Position numbers and translations under genes: made by a program
Notes under the pieces: model-generated
Told to the model about the DNA's origin: nothing
What the model saw: only the letters and a program-made list of their open reading frames with translations
The model's database searches: none
Shown here: positions 63,561 to 64,000 of the stretch, piece after piece
How positions within the stretch are numbered: position 1 is the first letter of the stretch
How the letters are laid out: each line of letters opens with the position of its first letter
Source of the DNA: Neoceratodus forsteri
Taxonomy: Eukaryota > Chordata > Ceratodontiformes > Ceratodontidae
DNA length: 64,000 bases
Direction of reading: 5' to 3'
Assembly: GCA_016271365.2 (NCBI GenBank)
Contig: JADMNL010000028.1
Location: 57,740,001 to 57,804,000 of the forward strand

Positions 63561-64000
63561 TGCCATGGACAACAGGGCTGGCTTTGCTCCCCCAGCAGAC
63601 AACCGGCTGGTTGGATGCATTACCTCCAGCAGCCAGTAGGGCTGCACGGCATAAGAGGAGGTTTTCATCAGCGGTATTTGCACGGCAAAAAAGAACCATG
63701 CAAGCCCTCTTGTGCTGTGAAAATTCACTGAATATTGGCTTGCACAGATATTTCTGTCCCATCACCGCTATTTACAAACCCCCCACTTCATTTGCGCATG
63801 TGCTACACCTGTTTGCCAGTGCAACAGTGTCCTTTGAATATTGGACTCCAGCGCAAAGCCCAGTTTGCATAGACAAACCCTGGTTAGCACCCATGCAAAC
63901 TTCTGATTATCAGGCCCAAGATCTGTAGGGCATAAGGCCAGACCTGTAGCTTATTTCCTTGGAAAATTGGTGAATCTGCAGTGAGGTGTCCCTCGGGGTG
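63561..64000. other. No recognised gene
   Basis: Ends of the window; no LINE, SINE or tRNA signal. A 122-codon plus-strand frame (63560-63928) has no motif and probably is chance. Confidence 0.5.

Noticed and set aside
1..64000. Host protein-coding exons
   Set aside because: I scanned for exon-like conserved protein motifs bounded by splice sites and found none that could not be explained by transposable elements; a transcript alignment would be decisive.

Overview
This 64-kb window looks like intergenic or intronic DNA from a vertebrate, most likely a non-mammalian tetrapod. CR1, L2, L1/Tx1 and I/Vingi-like LINEs, a DIRS-type tyrosine-recombinase retroelement, hAT- and pogo-like DNA elements and CORE-type SINEs all occur side by side. 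That mix fits an amphibian (for example a caecilian-like genome) or a non-avian reptile; the species cannot be fixed from the sequence. I see no host protein-coding exon, no rRNA or stand-alone tRNA gene, no CRISPR array and no bacterial or viral operon. Nearly all recognisable coding sequence belongs to decayed transposable elements, broken by stops and frameshifts.

Layout. 1-3.8 kb: simple repeats, a CORE-SINE, a fragment of L1/Tx1 endonuclease and a tRNA-like SINE head. 3.8-19.2 kb: one LINE tentatively placed in the I/Vingi group, with ORF1, endonuclease, reverse transcriptase and C-terminal domain. It is split by a 9.1-kb insertion (4686-13798) and by a 0.6-kb tRNA-Leu-like SINE (15173-15777). 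The 9.1-kb insertion is a minus-strand CR1 that itself took two plus-strand L2-type LINEs. The larger L2 has 119-bp monomers upstream and a degenerate 2A-like motif before its endonuclease. 19.2-24.3 kb: a GC-rich segment, then a 5'-truncated L1/Tx1 ORF2. 24.3-28.9 kb: a pogo-like MITE, an unassigned acidic coding remnant, a CORE-SINE and a minisatellite. 28.9-32 kb: a minus-strand DIRS-group element with Gag-like, RNase H and tyrosine-recombinase remnants and complex inverted terminal sequence. 32-38 kb: non-coding DNA with a recurring short motif, a CR1 copy, and DIRS-end-like repeats. 38.4-42.4 kb: a stack of minus-strand CR1 pieces. 43.6-48 kb: a plus-strand CR1 tail and a local duplication interrupted by a 3.04-kb hAT-like element with an 8-bp target duplication. 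48-54.9 kb: mostly unassigned DNA with palindromic MITEs. 54.9-61.5 kb: a nearly full-length, dead, minus-strand L1/Tx1 element bounded by a perfect 10-bp target duplication and carrying a CORE-SINE. 61.5-64 kb: two minisatellites on either side of a CR1 tail.

The genes do not form a pathway. Their relations are those of nested insertion, which gives a relative chronology: I/Vingi-like LINE, then CR1, then L2 copies; Tx1, then CORE-SINE; local duplication, then hAT element. Family names rest on motifs recognised by eye. Clade-level assignment (Vingi versus I, L2 versus related clades, DIRS versus Ngaro) is inference that needs profile searches.
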